Assembly (NCBI GenBank): GCA_947685225.1
Contig: CANTUV010000026.1
Coordinates: 58,241,501 to 58,305,500 of the forward strand
DNA length: 64,000 bases
Direction of reading: 5' to 3'
Source of the DNA: Garcia nutans
Taxonomy: Eukaryota; Streptophyta; Magnoliopsida; Malpighiales; Euphorbiaceae
Shown here: in pieces, positions 37,550-50,129 of the stretch
Numbering within the stretch: the first letter of the stretch is position 1
Layout of the letters: every line of letters begins with the position of its first letter
Program-made: the position numbers and the translations under genes
Notes under the pieces: generated by a model
Databases searched by the model: none
Seen by the model: the letters and a program-made list of their open reading frames with translations, nothing else
What the model was told of the DNA's origin: nothing

Positions 37550-37969
37550 AGGTGTGTACATCGGTCGGATTGAGAATAAATTTCAGCTTCACTGAATCCG
37601 TATATATATAAAAAATTAAATTAAATTCGACCGAATCTATATATATTTTCAATCGATCCAAATTTTTTTAATTTCGATCAAATTTAATTGAATTAAATTA
37701 TAATATATATAATATATATTATAAATATATCTATTATATATAATATTATATATAAAAAATTTATAATTGGATTGATTCAAATAATGTTATGTAATATATA
37801 TTATAATTTATAAAAAAATATATAATATATATGCATCCATTGGATTCAAATTAAATTAAAAAAATAAATTTTAATTTAATTATTTAATTTAATTATTAAA
37901 TTAAATCAGATCAATATATATTTATTTTGATTAAATTTAATTTAATTCGATGAATTTACACACTCTTGT
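37550..37969. mobile_element. hAT-like MITE, 420 bp
   Basis: Left end AGGTGTGTACATCGGTCGG and right end CGATGAATTTACACACTCTT are roughly inverted. Exact 8-mer TATTAATT flanks it (37542-37549 and 37970-37977). The interior is AT-rich with inverted pieces. Confidence 0.65.
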
Positions 37970-38029
37970 TATTAATTATTAATTATTCATTAGCGTTTTT
38001 TCTGCAATGCTTTTTTGTAAAAAAAAAAA

Positions 38030-38345
38030 GTAGAGTTCCTGCCTTTTTGTTTTATTATTATTTTTCCTTTTGTATTCCCTGTCATTTAACGACCAGTCGT
38101 AGTTCTCCAATCTCCACCCTTTCTTTTTTCCACACAGATCAACAGATCATAGCCTGTCTCGTGTTGTGTGGCCATTTTATTATTTTCTCGAGGTAGTTCG
38201 TCTAATCTACACGTCGGTGCTCTTTCATCATTTTTTGACCTTTGACTATTTGACTAATTGACTTGAACCCCTTTTTTTGTGGTCGCTTTAAATGTTTCTC
38301 TCTCTTTCGAAGCTCTCAGAGAGAGAGAGGATGAGAAGCAAAGAG
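38030..38345 (+). promoter_or_regulatory. PNG1: Orphan PNG1 promoter/leader, copy 2
   Basis: Matches 57425-57705 (upstream of PNG1) in order: AACGACCAGTCGTAGTT, ATAGCCTGTCTC, GTTGTGTGGCCATTTTATTA, TTTGACTAATTGACTTGAAC and the TCTCTCTTTCGAAGCTCTCA leader. It is not followed by PNG1 exon 1 but by repetitive DNA, then by the last PNG1 exons 1.3 kb later. It is the 5' relic of the block 1 PNG1 copy. Confidence 0.75.
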
Positions 38346-38735
38346 GCAAAAAAAAAAAAAAAAAAAAGCAAAGACAAAAGGAAAGACTGAGAAGTGAACT
38401 GAAGGGATTGACTGACAAAAAAAAAGGATGTAAACGGATTGGTTCGTGATTTGGTTTAATAAATATAAAAAAACTATATATCTGAAATTAATTTGAATTA
38501 AAAATATTTTTATATTAATTATATTAAAAAAAATAATTATTTTAATTTTATATTTATTATTATCTTAAATGGTAAATAAAAAATTAAAATAATTATTTTT
38601 ATAATATAATCAATATAATAATATTTTTAATAAATATAATATTTTATAAGATGTATTAAATGTTTGTCGGATTCAATAACTATGCAATAATATTATAAAG
38701 GCATAAATAATAGTATCAGAGTAGCATTTTAGTTA

Positions 38736-39584
38736 GGGTCCCGCTAACAAAGTGCACTCAGGGCACTTGTCATGTAACATTTAATCCATCACTTGTTATT
38801 ATTCTCAAATCATTAATTCCTGAAATTATAATGTTAAAATTTTCATGTCATTATGAATTGGCCTTAATAATATTATTTTTTTTTTCAAAATTATATAAAA
38901 TTGCAAATTTAATTTTTCATGAAAATTAAATAAAAAATAAAGATATTAAAATTTTTTTTATTAAATAAAATAAATGTGAAATAATTTAATAAGTATTTTT
39001 AATGATATTTTCATATTAATTGAATACATAGAACTATGTATATATTAAACTGATAAATTTTTATTCTTTTATTTTTAAGTTATTAATAATTATTAAATAG
39101 AATTTATTTAATCTTAAAAAAATACAGTGTAATCATACATTAAAATATATAATTCAGATCTACCATGTTAGCACTCATTATAGTCCATGTATGTAAAAAA
39201 CAACTAGTAATATGATTGAAAGTATTTTCTAAAAGTTAATGCTGAAAATTATTTTTCTTTATAAATTAAAAAATTTAAGTTTCTTATAATTCTTTATTTA
39301 TTCTAAAATTTTAAGCAGTAGTCTCCATATATTTTTATAGTATTTTATTTTATATGAACATGAGTGTTGATCAAATATAAAATTTAAGAAATTAATATGG
39401 AAAATTAATTTATAAAATAAATCAAATTTTATCTAATAAAAATTAATGCTTTAAATTCATATAAGGAAATTAAATTTATTGGGTTTATGAGTATTAATGA
39501 TTTACCATTTTAAAAATAAAAAGTTAATAAAATAAATCAAATTTTCTTATTTAATGATCTTTGGGGCACTTGTTAATATTATCC
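38736..39584. mobile_element. Mutator-type non-autonomous element, 849 bp
   Basis: Flanked by exact 9-mers TTTTAGTTA (38727-38735 and 39585-39593). Left end GGGTCCCGCTAACAAAGTGC and right end (reversed) GGATAATATTAACAAGTGCC form inverted repeats. A 9-bp duplication fits Mutator-like elements. No transposase frame. It sits inside the PNG1 relic. Confidence 0.75.
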
Positions 39585-39611
39585 TTTTAGTTAACCTCAA
39601 AATAAGGATGG

Positions 39612-40403
39612 CCATTTAAGGATTGGGATGAAAATCAGAACGTATTGCCTAGTAATTTAATTCTCTGTTTGCAAGCATCTGAAGTTGCTTGAATGGATTT
39701 CTTCTGTAATTTTTTATGGTGTTAGCTTCCTCTGAATGCTTGTACAGATTCTTAGCACCTGATATATTTAACACTTTTGAAATATACCTTTTACATCCCG
39801 ATCTTTTCTGTAATTTCTTATCAGGGTTGGTGAGAGCAGTGGCAAAATTAGATGAGGTCGTATGGAATTGCATAATTTTTCTGGCTGGCCGGTCGAAAGC
39901 TGATATAAGTAAGTTCGAAGCACGACTTTCCTCCCCTGACCGTCCGCTGCAGCAGAGCCTCTCTTGCCATTTTATCCCCTTTATATAGTTGTTAGTTTGG
40001 GTGAGGAAAGTGATGACGAGGGATCCAGTTGGCGTGTGATGGAAGATCCAGTTGGCATGTTTTAGATAAGCAGGCTTCTCAGGTGTTTGAAAATCGGTTT
40101 CAGCGTCAATCATTCAAGATTAGATCAGAAGGATTCTTGTGTAATGCTTTCAGGTAAATTATTTTCGTATTCAGAAATTCTAGTCATTTTCATCCTTTTT
40201 GTTGTAGCTCCTCATAACCCAAGATTCGAGTTATAAAATGGCAGGTTTCACTTTCTGTAGTCAAATATGTCGGATGAACTTTTCGACTGCAGCTGGGGTA
40301 GCATAGATATATATGCAAATGACTCTTCTCTGTAGGTTGCTAGCCACCCTCGTTGAAATGAACACTGACAACAGTACTTACAGTTTGCTTATTTTACGTA
40401 GTA
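39612..40403 (+). pseudogene. PNG1: PNG1 remnant: end of exon 15 to exon 17
   Basis: Aligns with 63060-63650 of the PNG1 gene: the end of exon 15 (GGATTG), intron 15, exon 16 (coding for LDKQASQVFENRFQR, about 40053-40153), intron 16 and exon 17 (from about 40247). Exon 16 is split by about 165 bp of unrelated, GC-richer DNA (about 39832-40000), with a short local duplication of GATCCAGTTGGC after it. Exon 17 has substitutions and indels. Together with the orphan promoter at 38030, it shows that a whole PNG1 copy once stood here. Confidence 0.9.
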
Positions 40404-40837
40404 GTCTCTAAATTTATGTTATTATATATCCTTAAATTTTAATTTATCATTTTAAAATTTTTAAAGTTATATTATTATAACATTATCGTTATTTTATTAA
40501 TTTTTTATTAATGTTTTTTGACAAAAAGCTGACATGGTGTTATGGGACACCGCATTAGCCATTGTTATTTCATTAGTTACAGATGTGATATATGACGTCC
40601 GCATCACGTCAATATCCTCTTCTTATATTAATTAAAATACTCTTATTATTTTACTTAATGCTAACGTGATGCATGACGTGTTCTTCATGTCAACACGCCC
40701 TTCTCATATTAATTAAAATGAAAAAAAAAGATGCTAAGATTCGAACGTCCCACCTTCTACATCTTTAACACGCTCCTTACCATTAAGCTATAACATTAAT
40801 GTTATTTATTTTTATCTATATTTATTTAACTTTGATT
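40404..40837. repeat. Dispersed repeat, copy 1 (leads into the 52-bp array)
   Basis: Shares blocks in order with 42700-42940: TATCCTTAAATTTTAATTT, the TCTTATATTAATTAAAAT type blocks, GATTYGAAC, CACCTTCTACATCT and ATTTTTATCTATAT. No coding frame. The repeat is probably a transposon; ends not resolved. Confidence 0.55.
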
Positions 40838-41690
40838 ATTAATATAATTTATAATATTTATTAATAAAATAATTTGCAATATATATATTATTAATATAAT
40901 TTATAATATTTATTAATAAAATAATTTGCAATATATATATTATTAATATAATTTATAATATTTATTAATAAAATAATTTGCAATATATATATTATTAATA
41001 TAATTTATAATATTTATTAATAAAATAATTTGCAATATATATATTGTTAATATAATTTATAATATTTATTAATAAAATAATTTGCAATATATATATTATT
41101 AATATAATTTATAATATTTATTAATAAAATAATTTGCAATATATATATTATTAATATAATTTATAATATTTATTAATAAAATAATTTGCAATATATATAT
41201 TATTAATATAATTTATAATATTTATTAATAAAATAATTTGCAATATATATATTATTAATATAATTTATAATATTTATTAATAAAATAATTTGCAATATAT
41301 ATATTATTAATATAATTTATAATATTTATTAATAAAATAATTTGCAATATATATATTGTTAATATAATTTATAATATTTATTAATAAAATAATTTGCAAT
41401 ATATATATTATTAATATAATTTATAATATTTATTAATAAAATAATTTGCAATATATATATTATTAATATAATTTATAATATTTATTAATAAAATAATTTG
41501 CAATATATATATTATTAATATAATTTATAATATTTATTAATAAAATAATTTGCAATATATATATTATTAATATAATTTATAATATTTATTAATAAAATAA
41601 TTTGCAATATATATATTATTAATATAATTTATAATATTTATTAATAAAATAATTTGCAATATATATATTATTAATATAATTTATAATTTA
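40838..41690. repeat. 52-bp tandem repeat, about 16 copies
   Basis: The marker TTTGCAATATATATATT recurs every 52 bp without fail: GCA at 40876, 40928, 40980, and so on to 41656 (16 occurrences). Units are virtually identical. Single-base variants (TATTGTTAAT) occur at 41046 and 41358, exactly six units (312 bp) apart. Unit composition is almost pure A/T. Very recent expansion. Confidence 0.97.
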
Positions 41691-42699
41691 TAGATTATTT
41701 TATTAAATATATATTATAAATTATTAATAATTATATTATTTAATAATTATATTTAATTAACTAATTAAATGAATTTTTTTATAAATAATATAAAAATATC
41801 ATATTTTTAGTAAATTTTTAAAGAAAAATTTATTGATGACGAATATCTTTTTTTTTTGGGTCGAAAACTCCACCAAGTAGCTTGATAATATTTCATATCA
41901 CCTCATTTAAAATTCCCATGATATAAATTTTAATGATTAAAATTAAAAAAAATCAAAATTTAATAAATCTGACAAAAATTTATTAACTTTTAATAATCAT
42001 TAAAAGTTAAAAGAATATTTTGAATGAAAAGCATAATTATATAGGAGCATCCGTGGATAAAATGATCACCTTAAGATGATCATCTCATAGCTATTGATAA
42101 TGATTTAAATTAGATGTTTTTATTTCTCGATATTTCTAATTAACTCGCTCCTACAAAATCAAAAAGTCGAAAAGATTTAAAAAAAAACTGTCATTCATAA
42201 TTATTGATGAAAGATTCCTCAAAAAGTTAAGAATTAGTAATTTTTTAAAATATTAAAATTTAAGAATTTTATTATCTAATCGTTAAAATTCATTTGGCCT
42301 TAATTCAAAAAGGCATATTTGTTAAAATAGTTTGGATGAGTAAAATTTTAAATTGAATCTGACTATTCAAAGAAAAATAAAAAATTTAAATATTTACCTG
42401 CAAGATGTTTTTATTCAGTAACCAAATTCAAAAAAAAAATTAAAAAATTAATGATTTGCAATCTTATTTATCTAAATAAATTTTAATCTTATTTATCTAA
42501 ATAGATTCTTAACTTGAAAATAATATACATCTCAATCTAAATAAAATTTTTAAATTCAAGTAACTTTCTCACTTTATGAACAACATAATAACAATACATG
42601 AGAAATTAAAAACATTTTTTTAAATATGCATAGATGCAATTTATATAGAAAATGCCTAAATTATTAAATCATATATATAAAATAATTTATGTGAATGCA
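41691..42699. other. AT-rich spacer
   Basis: No gene recognised. Confidence 0.5.
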
Positions 42700-43036
42700 A
42701 TGTTAATATCCTTAAATTTTAATTTGTCACTTAATTTGAAATTCTTGATAGCCAGCTTTACGTGCTTCACATCAATAATATCTTCTTATGTTAATTAAAA
42801 TAGGAAAAAATATAAAACTATTAGGATTTGAACCATACACCTTCCACATCTCTGCCATACCATACTCCTTACTATTGGGCTACAATAGCATTGATATTGT
42901 TAATTTTTATCTATATTTTATTTTAACTACAATTATCAATATAATTTATAATTTATAAGATTTGTTAATAAAATAATATGCAATTTATATTGTTAATATA
43001 ATTTAATAATTTATAATTTATAAATTATTTTATTAC
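42700..43036. repeat. Dispersed repeat, copy 2, with one or two degenerate 52-bp-like units
   Basis: Matches 40428-40900 in block order and ends with TAATATAATTTATAATTTAT and AATAATATGCAATTTATATT, a single diverged version of the tandem unit. It runs directly into the AKR E exon 3 fragment. Confidence 0.6.
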
Positions 43037-43630
43037 AGAGGTGGTTCAGTTAAGGGAACTCATGATTATGTTCGTGCATGCTGTGTGGCCAGCCTAAAGC
43101 GTCTTGACACAGAATATATTGATCTTTATTATCAGCATCGAGTTGACACTTCAGTACCAATAGAGGAAACTGTATGACACTGTTTTTCCCCTTATCTCAG
43201 AAACACTTTAAAAGGAAATTGTATCGATCCCATATCTTGTTATTTCTGATAAAATTAAACTTTGGGATGTAAATGGGATAATTCAAGAAATTAGTGGAAG
43301 AAGGAAAAATTAAGTACATTGAATTATCTGAGGCAGGTCCTGACACAATTAAGAGGGCACATGCAGCTCATCCCATTACCGCAGTGCAAATGGAATGGTC
43401 AATTTGGACTCGTGACATTGAGGAAAAAGTAGTTCCACTTTGCATGTATTTCTACACTTGTGATTCCAACTAAGAATTGATTTATAAATGAAAAAGAACC
43501 TTGGCCTTCTATGCAGTCTTCCTGAAACAACCTAATTGTATAATTTTTTTTTTCATTTCTTTCTGTTTTGAAAATCTTATTCTGTGCACATTCCTTTACT
43601 ATATACGAGGGTACTTGACAAAATATGCAG

Positions 43631-44065
43631 GCTAAATATATTTAAATATTAAATGTGTATTGCAGTCAAATTAAGGTAGTCAAATTAAAGTTTTGATCAA
43701 ATTAAAATTATTGACTATTGAGGTGTCCTACTCGTAATAGAATTATAAGTGTAGAGACCATTAAGTAATTTCTGTTTTGTTGAAGGACCAAAATATAAAT
43801 TAATCATCATCATCAGTTATAAATAAGGGGTCGTGGTTTCCGGGGGAACATAACAATTTTGAGAGAACATTACGTTCTTTCAGTAGTGCTTCCGTATAAC
43901 CTAAAGTGAGTATCCCCTGGAAGGCAACAAACCCCAGAATTGTCTTAAACATCAACATACGATGATGTCAGGTACGCAATTCTGCCCTTTGCAATTTAAT
44001 TTGAATAATCTAGTGATCTATGCATGTTTTAGATTTTAGGAGAATCAGGTTTTCTCCCCCTTTCA
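43631..44065 (+). repeat. 5' LTR of the copia element (start truncated)
   Basis: Starts GCTAAATATATTTAAATATT, equivalent to about base 44 of the 3' LTR, and ends CTTTCA. Carries TATAAATA at 43817-43824 or close by, as in the 3' LTR. Confidence 0.92.
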
Positions 44066-44067
44066 AT

Positions 44068-44079
44068 TGGAATCAGAGC
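44068..44079 (+). promoter_or_regulatory. Primer-binding site (initiator Met tRNA type)
   Basis: TGGAATCAGAGC two bases after the 5' LTR. It resembles the TGGTATCAGAGC found in many plant copia elements, with one change. Confidence 0.8.
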
Positions 44080-44360
44080 TATGTGCTATGTTGCTAGATT
44101 TTTCGATTAAATTGCGGTATTGATTATTGTTTTGATTCTAGAAAATTAATTCGGTGATTGTATTTTATTTAGAATTAATTTGGAATCGAATTTAGTAATC
44201 TGAAATCAATTTTGTTTTGATTTATTTTTGGATTAAATTACTGTGATTATTTAATTGATTCTGGAAAAATCAAATTTCTGGACTTGAATTTTGGGTTTGT
44301 GATTTTTCCTGAAATTAATTAATTTTTGGTTGATTAATTATGTAAATTAATTAATTAAAG

Positions 44361-44398
<38 letters not shown>

Positions 44399-45630
44399 TA
44401 ATAAAACCTGTTTTGAAATTGTTTTTCGAAGAACAGTTTCGTAAATTTGAGATTTTAGTTCTTTGGTTGATTTCTGTGTGTTTGGTCGGATTGTTGATCG
44501 GAGGTGGCGTTAGGGAGGGTGTATACCCTCGTTTGGTGGCTACCGGCGGTGGAGAACGATGGAAATCGTTCGACCGATTTGAGATTTGTGAAATCGATTT
44601 AAGGTTTTTATGATTTTGTATTTTTCAGGCGATTCATCGCCAATAGAAGATGGCCGGAGGTTGTTCGGTGCTCGAACAACCATCTAGAGGCTGTCACAGG
44701 CGGTGGGCGGCGCTGGATCAAAAACTGGAGCGGGCGGCGACGAAGCGTTTTGCTTCGGTTTGGAGACGATGACCTTGCTCGAAAACAGCACAGTTTTGGG
44801 CAGTGCGCTGCGTTTTGAACAGTTTGCAGCCCTAGCTCAAAAAGGCACCATTTTGATCCAGAACGGTGCATTTCTAAAAAGCGAACTGCGCGTCTCTGAA
44901 CCGGACTAAAGCGCAAATAAAAAATATATTTTTAATATTGCAAATAGGTCCTCCAACTTCTGATAATCCAATTTTGACCCAGAAAGTTTTGTAATTCCTG
45001 TTTTCACCCACAAAACTTTTAATTATTTGTTTGGCCCAAAATTTTTAATTTTTAATTTTTATTTTAATTAATTAATTAAAGTTTATTTTTATTGTAATAT
45101 TTGATTGAGTTTAAATTTAATGAAGATAAATATTGCAATCAATTTATTATAATTTGAGAATTTTATTAAGTTTAAATTTTGGTATTTTAGTCCTGATTGT
45201 GTCTAATATTTTTAATAATAAATTAATTGAAGCAAAAAGTCGCCAAAGTGACCTCTATTGTGTAAATTGATTTATTTGGGATATTGGACAGGTGTATTAA
45301 AATTCATTGCGGGTAGTAAACCGGCCCAAATGAAGGTTGCCATCTGGCTGAATTGAGAATACATGTGCAGTGATAAATATGTGATAATTATCATGTTTTT
45401 ATCCATGTGGATAATAAATCGGCTCAAAGGAAGATTTAATATTTGACAGGATTGAATTGTCAATATTTGATTGCTGCATTGAGATGCCAATTACAGTCAA
45501 TATTTTATATCCAAAGATGAAAATATTAATATTGTGCTGGTATCTTGTTTTCATTATTTGAACTCTATTATTATTTGTTTCATTTATTTTGTGGATAGTG
45601 AGCTTATGTTAATTTTTGTCACTTTCTAAG
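44080..45630 (+). other. Copia leader region
   Basis: Non-coding leader with an (AAT)n tract (about 44365-44394). The ORFs at 44413-44909 are short and unlike any known protein. Confidence 0.5.
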
Positions 45631-47052
45631 ATGTCAGCTAGCATGCCGTATAATCCTAACACTGTCCCTATGCTTGAGGGGTCAAACTTTGGTTCATGAA
45701 AATCAAGCATCATGATTTATCTGGGTTGTATGGACTTAGACCTTGCATTCAGGATGGACGAACATGCTCCTCTTACTGAAGTAAGCACAGATGCTCAGAG
45801 GGTTCAGTATGAGAAGTGGGAACGTTCTAACCGCTTAGGTCTTATGATCATGCAGCAGGGAATCCCAGAACATGTTCGAGGAGCCATTTCTGCTGAAAAA
45901 ATTAATGCTAAAAACTATCTTGCTGAGCTGGAGAAGGTCTATGGCAAAAATGACAAGGCCGAAGTGGGGATGCTTTTAGCAAAACTCACCTCCATAAGGT
46001 ATACTGACAATGGTAGTGTTCGGGAGCATATACTGAGCATGTCCCAAATAGCCAAGAGGCTAAAGGTCCTGGATTTGGTTTTACCAGATGACTTGTTAGT
46101 CCATCTAGCTTTGAATTCTCTTCCACCACAGTATGGGCAGATCAGGATTTCATATAACTGCCAGCCGAGCAAATGGACTCTTAACGAGCTCATTGCTCAT
46201 TGTGTGGATGAGGAGAAAAAGTTGTTGGCTACTAAGAGGGAGAGTGCTCATTTGGTCTCTTCAACAGATAAGGGCAAGAACAAGAAAAGAAAGAAGATTG
46301 CTGAGAATAAGACTGCTAATAAAGGTCCTATGCAAAAGAAGCCTAAGGAATTAAAATGCTTATTCTGCAGCAAGTCTCGACATTTAAAGAAGGACTGTCC
46401 TAAATACGCCACATGGCGTGTCAAGAAGGGTAAGTACCTTGTTTTAGTCTGTTCTGAGGTTAATTTAACTTCAGCTCCTAGAAACACTTATTGGATGGAT
46501 TCTGGTGCTACCGCTCACATAAGTGTTTCATTGCAGGGTTGCCTGAGCTACCGAAAGCCAACTGATGGTGAAAGATACGTCTATGTGGGAAATGGCGAGC
46601 CGGTGGAAGTGGAGGCAATTGGGCATATTAGATTGTGTTTAAGAACTGGTTGTTTTTTGGATCTTGTAGATACTTTTGTTATTCCGACGTTTAGACGGAA
46701 TTTAATTTCTGTTTCTTATTTGGACAAATTTGGTTTTACTTGTTCATTTGGAGACAGTTTATTTACTTTATCTATGGATTCAAAATTTTTTGGTGCTGGC
46801 TTCTTGAATACATATGATAATCTATATATGTTGGATATTAATGATTCTTATAATGAAACCCTGCAAGTTAGTACTATAAGTACCAAAAGGAAGTTAAATA
46901 TAGATAATTCATCTGAACTTTGGCACAGATGTTTGGGTCACATATCCAAATCTAGAATAGAACGTCTTGTGTCAGATGGTATCCTAAACACACTTGATTA
47001 CACATATTTGGACTCCTGTGTTGAGTGTATTAAAGGTAAACCGACTAAATAA
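45631..47052 (+). pseudogene. Copia gag-protease and pre-integrase region
   Basis: The likely start is ATG 45631 (MSASMPYNPNT). The frame meets a TGA at 45697-45699, then is open from 45712 to the TAA at 47050-47052. Counting from 45712: gag capsid-type domain (about 1-170), a Lys-rich stretch, a CCHC knuckle CLFCSKSRHLKKDC (216-229), the aspartic protease motif DSGA (263-266), and a gag-pre-integrase piece LWHRCLGH (about 403-410). Two stops make it non-functional as it stands. Confidence 0.92.
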
Positions 47053-49621
47053 AAGAGACTAGGTGCCAACAGATCATTAAACATCTTAGAATTGATACAT
47101 ACGGACATCTGTGGTCCACTCCCTACAGCAACAAGGAATGGCCAAAGATACTTCATATCATTCATAGACTATTACTCACGTTATGGGTACCTATATCTCA
47201 TTCATGAGAAATCTGAGTCTCTGGACGTTTTCAAATCTTATAAGGCCGAAGTTGAAAATCAACTCAGAAAGAAAGACTAAATCTGTTAGATCTGACCGTG
47301 GAGGTGAGTACTATGGTAGATATGACGGTTCAGGTGAACAACGTCCAGGACCATTTGCTATTTTCCTACAGAACTGTGGTATAGTCCCTCAATACACCAT
47401 GCCTGGTACACCCAGCATGAATGGTTTATCTGAGAGACGTAACAGGACTCTTATGGATATGGTTATAAGTATGATTAGTCATTCTTCTTTACCTGAGTCT
47501 CTGTGGGGAGAAGCATTAAAAACAACAGTCTATCTTCTTAACAGAGTACCAACTAAAGCAGCTACAAAAACACCTTATGAGCTTTGGACTGGATGCAAGC
47601 CCAGTCTAAAGCACCTTTATGTTTGGGGATATCCTACTGAGGCTAGGCCTTATAGGCCTAATGAGACAAAATTGGACTCCAAAACTATTAGTAGCTACTT
47701 TGTTGGTTATTCTATGCGATCTCGGGGTTTTAAGTTTTATAATCTTACTTTCAGATCTATTTTTGAGATGGGAATTGAGAAATTTTTTGAGGATGTTGAG
47801 TTTGGGGGGAGAAGTAAGGTTAGAAACATTGTCTTTGAGGAGGGATCGAGTCAGGAACACTCTGTGTCGATTCCTATCATTGCTCCTAGCAGTGTTCTGG
47901 TTCCTACGCTTGTCACTGTTCCAGAAGCACATCAAGTTCCAATACAAGACAATGTTGAACAACTTCCTCAAGAACAAGCTCAACAACCTCAAGAATTTGA
48001 GTCAGAACCTGTGCCTTTAAGGAGGTCCACTAGAGAGAGAAGAAATGCTATTCCAGAAGATTATGTAGTATATCTTCAGGAACATGAGGACACTGTAGAC
48101 ATGGTGAAAGATGATCCAATCAGCTTTCATCATGTCATGCAGGATTCCAACTCTCATAAGTGGATTGAGGCAATGAGTGAAGAATATAAATCTATGCAAG
48201 ACAATCAAGTTTGGGATCTTATCCCATTACCTGAAGGAAAGAAACCTATTGGTTGCAAATGGATATTTAAGACCAAGAGGAATTCTAATGGTAATGTGGA
48301 AAGATATAAGGCTCGTCTTGTAGCTAAAGGCTTCACCCAGAAAGAAGGGATTGACTATAAAGAGACCTTCTCTCCAGTATCATCGAAGGACTCTTTTAGG
48401 GCAATCATGGCTCTAGTTGCACATTTTGATCTTGAGTTACATCAAATGGATGTGAAGACTGCGTTTCTTAATGAAGACATTGATGAAACCATCTATATGG
48501 TGCAGCCAGAAAACTTTGTGTTTGGAGACCCAAAGCGACTGGTATGCAAATTAAAGAAATCCATTTATGGACTCAAGCAAGCTTCTCGTCAGTGGTACTT
48601 CAAGTTCCATGAAGTAGTTGTCTCTTTCGGTTTTGAGACAAATGCTGTGGAAGATTGTGTGTATCACAAGTTCACTGGGAGTAGGTTTATCTTTTTGGTC
48701 TTATATGTGGATGACATATTGCTTGCTACTAACTGTAAGGACTTGCTGCACGAGACCAAAGTATTTCTCTCAAAACACTTTAAGATGAAAGATTTAGGAG
48801 AAGCTTCTTTTGTATTAGGAATTCAAATACATCGAGACCGTACTCGGGGTATTCTTGGATTATCACAAAAGGGCTATATTGAGAAAGTGCTCAAAAGATT
48901 TAGTATGCACAACAGTAGACCAATTGATACCCCAGTTGCTAAAGGAGATAAATCCAGTCTTGATCAGTGTCCAAAGGGTGAACTTGAGATTCAGGAGATG
49001 TAGAAGATTCCTTATGCGTCAGCAGTTGGGAGTCTGATGTATGCTCAAGTTTGCACTCATCCAGATATTTCATTCATAGTTGGCATGTTAGGGCGATATC
49101 TCAGCAATCCAGGAATGAATCATTGGAAAGCAACCAAAAGAGTCTTGAGATATCTTCAGAGAACGAAGGGACATATGCTCACATACAGGAGATCAGATCA
49201 GCTTGAGATCATTGGGTATATTGATTCTGATTTCGCGGGATGCTAAGACCATAGAAAATCCACATCAGGCTACATATATCTCTTGGCTGGTGGTGCTATT
49301 TCTTGGAAGAGTGTGAAATAAACTCTAGTAGCTACCTCCACCATGGAAGCAGAATTTGTAGCAAGCTATGAAACATCCAATCAGGCAATCTGGTTGAGGA
49401 ACTTTGTCACAGGGCTGCACATTGTGAATGGCATTGAAAGGCCATTAAAGTTATACTGTGATAATAACTCAGCAGTTTTATTCTCCAATAACAACAGAAG
49501 CTCTTCTCGATCGAGACACATTGAGATAAAGTTTCTGGCTGTGAGGGAGAGAGTACAAAGTGGACAGATATCCATAAAGCATATTGGAACGAACTCCATG
49601 ATTGCGGGATCCGCTCACTAA
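47053..49621 (+). pseudogene. Copia integrase, reverse transcriptase and RNase H
   Basis: Integrase: HTDICGP (about 47098), SDRGGEY (about 47290) and the Glu in NGLSERR (about 47430). Reverse transcriptase: KWIFKTKRN (about 48260), QMDVKTAFL (about 48445), and the active site YVDDILL (about 48704). RNase H: DSDFAGC (about 49225) and STMEAEF. Breaks: a frameshift near 47275 just before the second integrase Asp, TAG at 49001-49003, TAA at 49244-49246 and TAA at 49319-49321. The longest open part is 47183-49003 (606 codons). Confidence 0.93.
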
Positions 49622-50118
49622 GGTTGCGATACCGAAAGTTTTTCATGAGCACACTGCTCATATGGGTGTCACATTATTTGAGACTATTTAGTTTCAGTGG
49701 GAGTTTGTTCATTAAGTTTGCATTAAGTTTTATATATGCTCTCTTTGACATTGAATATATTTTATAAAGTACATTCAGTTTCTGCAAAAAAAAAAGAGTT
49801 TTTATTTCATTTTATTATGTGTTTTACACTCTGTATTATATTTATGTTTGATCTCACTTAAGATTGACCAGTTGAAAACAGGCATGATTAGATCACATTA
49901 CATGTAGTTTCCATGCTACACTCATATTATTGATCTATGTCATTTGAGAGTATTGAAAATGTGATTGATGGTGGTTTGAGTCACGATGAATGTGGCGACT
50001 GGCCATTCAGTCATTTATCGATATAATCAATGGACGAGATTGTTTGAGGCACCTTCAGCATGACTGCTTTTATGAGCTTATTAAGATATATACATTTACA
50101 TTTAATATATGTTAGCCC

Positions 50119-50128
50119 AAGTGGGAGA
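50119..50128 (+). promoter_or_regulatory. Polypurine tract of the copia element
   Basis: AAGTGGGAGA directly before the 3' LTR, the usual plus-strand primer site. Confidence 0.8.
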
Positions 50129-50129
50129 T

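Noticed and set aside
39649..40113. Minus-strand 154-codon ORF
   Set aside because: It lies antisense across the PNG1 relic and the inserted filler; it is not a gene.
40838..41690. CRISPR-like regular repeat array
   Set aside because: Units are contiguous 52-bp AT-rich repeats without unique spacers, in a plant nuclear genome. It is a tandem minisatellite.
44413..44916. ORFs in the copia leader
   Set aside because: No similarity to gag or other retrotransposon proteins; probably chance in a GC-richer leader.
47606..47992. Minus-strand ORF inside the copia element
   Set aside because: Antisense shadow of the integrase/reverse transcriptase frame.
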